From an uncultured Solirubrobacter sp. (GTDB lineage Bacteria > Actinomycetota > Thermoleophilia > Solirubrobacterales > Solirubrobacteraceae), in contig CALMNS010000331.1 in assembly GCA_937871635.1 (NCBI GenBank), positions 1 through 15,524 of the forward strand: a stretch of 15,524 nt of DNA. The letters are read 5' to 3'. The notes under the pieces were generated by a model. It saw only the letters and a program-made list of their open reading frames with translations, searched no databases and was not told the origin of the DNA. Positions 13,836 through 15,524 of this stretch are shown here, one piece after another. Within the stretch, counting starts at the first letter, position 1; each line of letters opens with the position of its first letter. Position numbers and translations under genes: made by a program.

Positions 13836-13863
13836 ATGGTACGGTCGACTGGTCGACGTGCAA
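13836..13863 (-). promoter_or_regulatory. Candidate promoter for the hydrolase-LLM operon
   Basis: On the minus strand TTGCAC (13863-13858) and TACCAT (13841-13836) form a -35/-10-like pair with a 16-nt spacer. Consensus matches are modest (3 and 4 of 6). The spacer is occupied almost exactly by the GTCGAC double repeat, so a protein bound there would sit between the two promoter elements. Confidence 0.35.
13843..13858. promoter_or_regulatory. Tandem/inverted GTCGAC repeat, candidate MocR operator
   Basis: GGTCGAC occurs twice, at 13843-13849 and 13851-13857, with an 8-bp period. Because GTCGAC is self-complementary, the unit is both a direct repeat and an inverted repeat around a 2-nt centre. 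It lies in the 88-bp space between the divergent hydrolase and MocR starts. MocR/PdxR regulators often bind direct or inverted repeats in such spacers. Confidence 0.45.
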
Positions 13864-13880
13864 CGACCACTTTTCGTGCC

Positions 13881-15341
13881 TTGGACCAGACCAGTCAGCC
13901 CGTAGAGCTGTTGCTCTCGGTCAGCCGGGAGGTGCCCCGACCGCTGGGTGCGCAGATCGAGGACGAGCTGCGGCGCGCGATTCGACAGGGGGCGGTGAAG
14001 GCCGGCGCGCGGGTGCCGTCGACGCGTGACCTGGCGCGCCAGCTCGGCCTCTCGCGCAGCGTCGTCGTGGACGCGTACGCCCAGCTCGCCGCCGAGGGCT
14101 ACCTGGTTCTCCGCCAGGGCGCCCGCCCGCGGGTCTCCGAGGCCGCGGGTACCCGCGACGCCGCCTCAGCCAAGCCGGCCGGACCGGCGCCGGTGCCACG
14201 CTTCGACTTCCGTCCCCGCGCCCCCGACGTGTCGAGCTTCCCGCGGACGGCGTGGCTGCGGTCGGTCCGCGAGGGGCTCACGGCGATCACGGACGCCGAT
14301 CTCGGCTACGGCGATCCGCGCGGGGTCGAGGCGCTGCGTTCGGTCCTGGCCGAGTACCTCGGCCGGGTGCGCGGCGTGGCCGCGGATCCGGCGCGGATCG
14401 TCGTCACGTGCGGCTACTCGCAGGGCCAGGGGATCGTCTGCCGCGCGCTGGTCGCACACGGCGCGCGGCGGATCGCGTTCGAGAACCCGAGCCATCCGGA
14501 GCAGCGACGCATCGCCACCCGGGCCGGCCTGGAGGTCGTGCCGGTCCCCGTCGACGAGGACGGCCTGCGGATCGACGACCTTGCGCGGGCCGACGTCGAC
14601 GCGGTGGTCCTGACCCCCGCCCATCAACACCCGACGGGCGCGGTCCTCGCCGGCGATCGACGAGCGGACCTCCTCGGGTGGCTGCGCGCGAGCAAGGCGC
14701 TCGCGATCGAGGACGACTACGACGCCGAGTACCGCTACGACCGAGTGGCGGTCGGAGCCCTCCAGGGGTTGGATCAGGACCGGATCGTCTACGCCGGCTC
14801 GGCCAGCAAGACGCTGGCGCCGGGGCTGCGACTCGGCTGGCTCGTGGTACCGCCGCGACTGCTCGACACCGTCACCGACGAGAAGGACCTGGCCGACTGC
14901 GGGACGGCGCGCATCGACCAGCACGCCTTCGCGCGCTTCCTCGCGCGTGGTGAGCTGGACCGCCACCTGCGCCGGATGCGTGCGCAGTACCGGCGCCGGC
15001 GCGACCTGCTCGTCGCGGCGCTGGAGGAGGCGCTCCCCGAAGCGACCGTGCGCGGCATCGCCGCCGGACTGCACGCCACCGTCGAGCTTCCCGGAACCTA
15101 CGACGAGCAGGCGATCCTCGACGAAGCCCGCCGCCGCCGACTCGACCTCACCACCATGCGTGACTTCTGGATCGAGCCCGGCTCCGGGCCGCCGACCCTC
15201 CTGCTCGGCTACGCACAGATCCCCGAACCGTCCATCCGCGCGAGCGTGCGTGCGCTGGTCGAAGCGGTGCGGGCATCGCCGGCTCAGGCCGCCAATGCGC
15301 GCGCGAGGTCCCGTCGCGAGAGCACGCCGAGCTTGCGGTAG
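13881..15341 (+). CDS. MocR/PdxR-type regulator: GntR winged helix fused to a class I aminotransferase domain
   Basis: About 486 residues, normal for MocR proteins. Residues ~20-85 form a GntR winged helix (PLGAQIEDELRRAIRQG; VPSTRDLARQLGLSRSVVV; AEGYLVLRQG). A 20-residue Ala/Pro linker follows, then an aminotransferase-like domain from about residue 108. PLP-site residues are present: the EDDYDAEYRYD block (277-287), H250 in TPAHQHPTG, and the Schiff-base lysine K310 in SASKTLAPGLRLGW. These regulators sense PLP or PLP adducts with amino acids and control vitamin B6, GABA, taurine or unrelated genes. A TTG at 13881 is preferred because similarity starts at DQTSQPVELLLSV; no ribosome site is seen, so it may be leaderless, and ATG 13836 is an alternative. 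No B6 genes are nearby; the divergent hydrolase operon is the likely target. Its 3' end overlaps the next gene by 58 bp. Confidence 0.9.
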   Translation: MDQTSQPVELLLSVSREVPRPLGAQIEDELRRAIRQGAVKAGARVPSTRDLARQLGLSRSVVVDAYAQLAAEGYLVLRQGARPRVSEAAGTRDAASAKPAGPAPVPRFDFRPRAPDVSSFPRTAWLRSVREGLTAITDADLGYGDPRGVEALRSVLAEYLGRVRGVAADPARIVVTCGYSQGQGIVCRALVAHGARRIAFENPSHPEQRRIATRAGLEVVPVPVDEDGLRIDDLARADVDAVVLTPAHQHPTGAVLAGDRRADLLGWLRASKALAIEDDYDAEYRYDRVAVGALQGLDQDRIVYAGSASKTLAPGLRLGWLVVPPRLLDTVTDEKDLADCGTARIDQHAFARFLARGELDRHLRRMRAQYRRRRDLLVAALEEALPEATVRGIAAGLHATVELPGTYDEQAILDEARRRRLDLTTMRDFWIEPGSGPPTLLLGYAQIPEPSIRASVRALVEAVRASPAQAANARARSRRESTPSLR

Positions 15342-15524
15342 GAGCTCGTCAGATGGACCTCGACCGTCTTCGGGGTCACGTAGAGCGCCTGCGCGATGTC
15401 CCGGTTCGAGGCGCCGGCCGCGGCGAGGTCAGCGACCCGGCGCTCGCTCGGAGTGAGCGATTCGACGCCCGAGAAGACGTCGCGCCGGGGCCGGACGCCG
15501 GCCGCGGCGAGCTCCGTGCGGGCG
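15284..15524 (-). CDS. LuxR-family regulator, C-terminal HTH end only
   Basis: The final 79 residues of a minus-strand gene that begins beyond the window; the stop is TGA at 15286-15284. It shows a complete LuxR/GerE helix-turn-helix: SLTPSERRVADLAAAGASNR, DIAQALYVTPKTVEVHL, then SSYRKLGVLSRRDLARAL. The lead-in ARTELAAAGVRPRR followed by an SGVESLT segment is typical of the large ATPase-containing (MalT/LAL-like) LuxR regulators, whose HTH follows a helical repeat region, so the full protein may be 800-1000 residues. That size is inference. It is convergent with the MocR gene and overlaps its coding end. Confidence 0.9.
   Translation of the reverse strand, partial: ARTELAAAGVRPRRDVFSGVESLTPSERRVADLAAAGASNRDIAQALYVTPKTVEVHLTSSYRKLGVLSRRDLARALAA

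Noticed and set aside
1..15524. Mobile element, prophage, CRISPR array or tRNA/rRNA genes
   Set aside because: No transposase or integrase motifs, no regularly spaced repeats, no cloverleaf-like or rRNA-like stretch were recognised by eye; a tRNA scan and IS search would be needed to exclude them fully.

Overview
The window looks like a chromosomal segment of a very GC-rich actinobacterium. The codons have strong G/C at third positions, GTG and TTG starts are common, and genes are packed with 4-bp ATGA/GTGA overlaps. The family mix (several HTH regulators, RibD_C-type reductases, a LuxR regulator of the large-ATPase style, a LivM-LivG fusion) resembles soil actinobacteria, possibly Solirubrobacterales/Thermoleophilia. 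That placement is an impression from protein style, not a computed result. I see no rRNA, tRNA, CRISPR array, IS element or phage gene.

Left third (1-7.2 kb): a coherent transport and catabolism locus. The 3' end of a short-chain dehydrogenase runs into a minus-strand pair, ridA then an FCD-type GntR regulator, joined by a GTGA overlap. A 116-bp divergent spacer holds overlapping candidate promoters, a GTATAC core and a perfect 10-bp palindrome. On its other side, on the plus strand, is a complete branched-chain-amino-acid-type ABC importer: binding lipoprotein, LivH, a fused LivM-LivG polypeptide and LivF. A pyridine-nucleotide/FAD reductase begins 6 nt after livF. The likely logic is that GntR senses a small acid or amine imported by the transporter, RidA removes reactive enamine/imine intermediates, and the SDR and FAD reductase take part in its oxidation. 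The substrate cannot be read from sequence.

Middle (7.4-11.1 kb): small accessory genes. A RibD_C/DHFR-like protein seems to have lost its C-terminal strands and is coupled to an alpha-toroid (prenyltransferase/squalene-cyclase-like) protein of unknown role. Next come a DJ-1/PfpI protein and a second, intact RibD_C-like reductase on the minus strand, and a divergent PadR regulator.

Right third (11.2-15.5 kb): a four-helix membrane protein of unknown function; a decaying stretch with the C-terminal remnant of a PEP-utilising (phosphohistidine-swivel) enzyme; a luciferase-like (LLM) oxidoreductase broken by an in-frame amber codon where the family has Trp; an alpha/beta hydrolase translationally coupled to it; and, divergently, a MocR/PdxR-type regulator-aminotransferase fusion with a GTCGAC double repeat in the shared promoter region. 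The window ends inside the C-terminal LuxR HTH of a minus-strand regulator whose coding sequence overlaps the MocR 3' end by 58 bp.

The most informative observations are the two degraded genes at 11.9-12.9 kb and the regulatory architecture of the two divergent promoters. I found no clearly new defence or mobile system.
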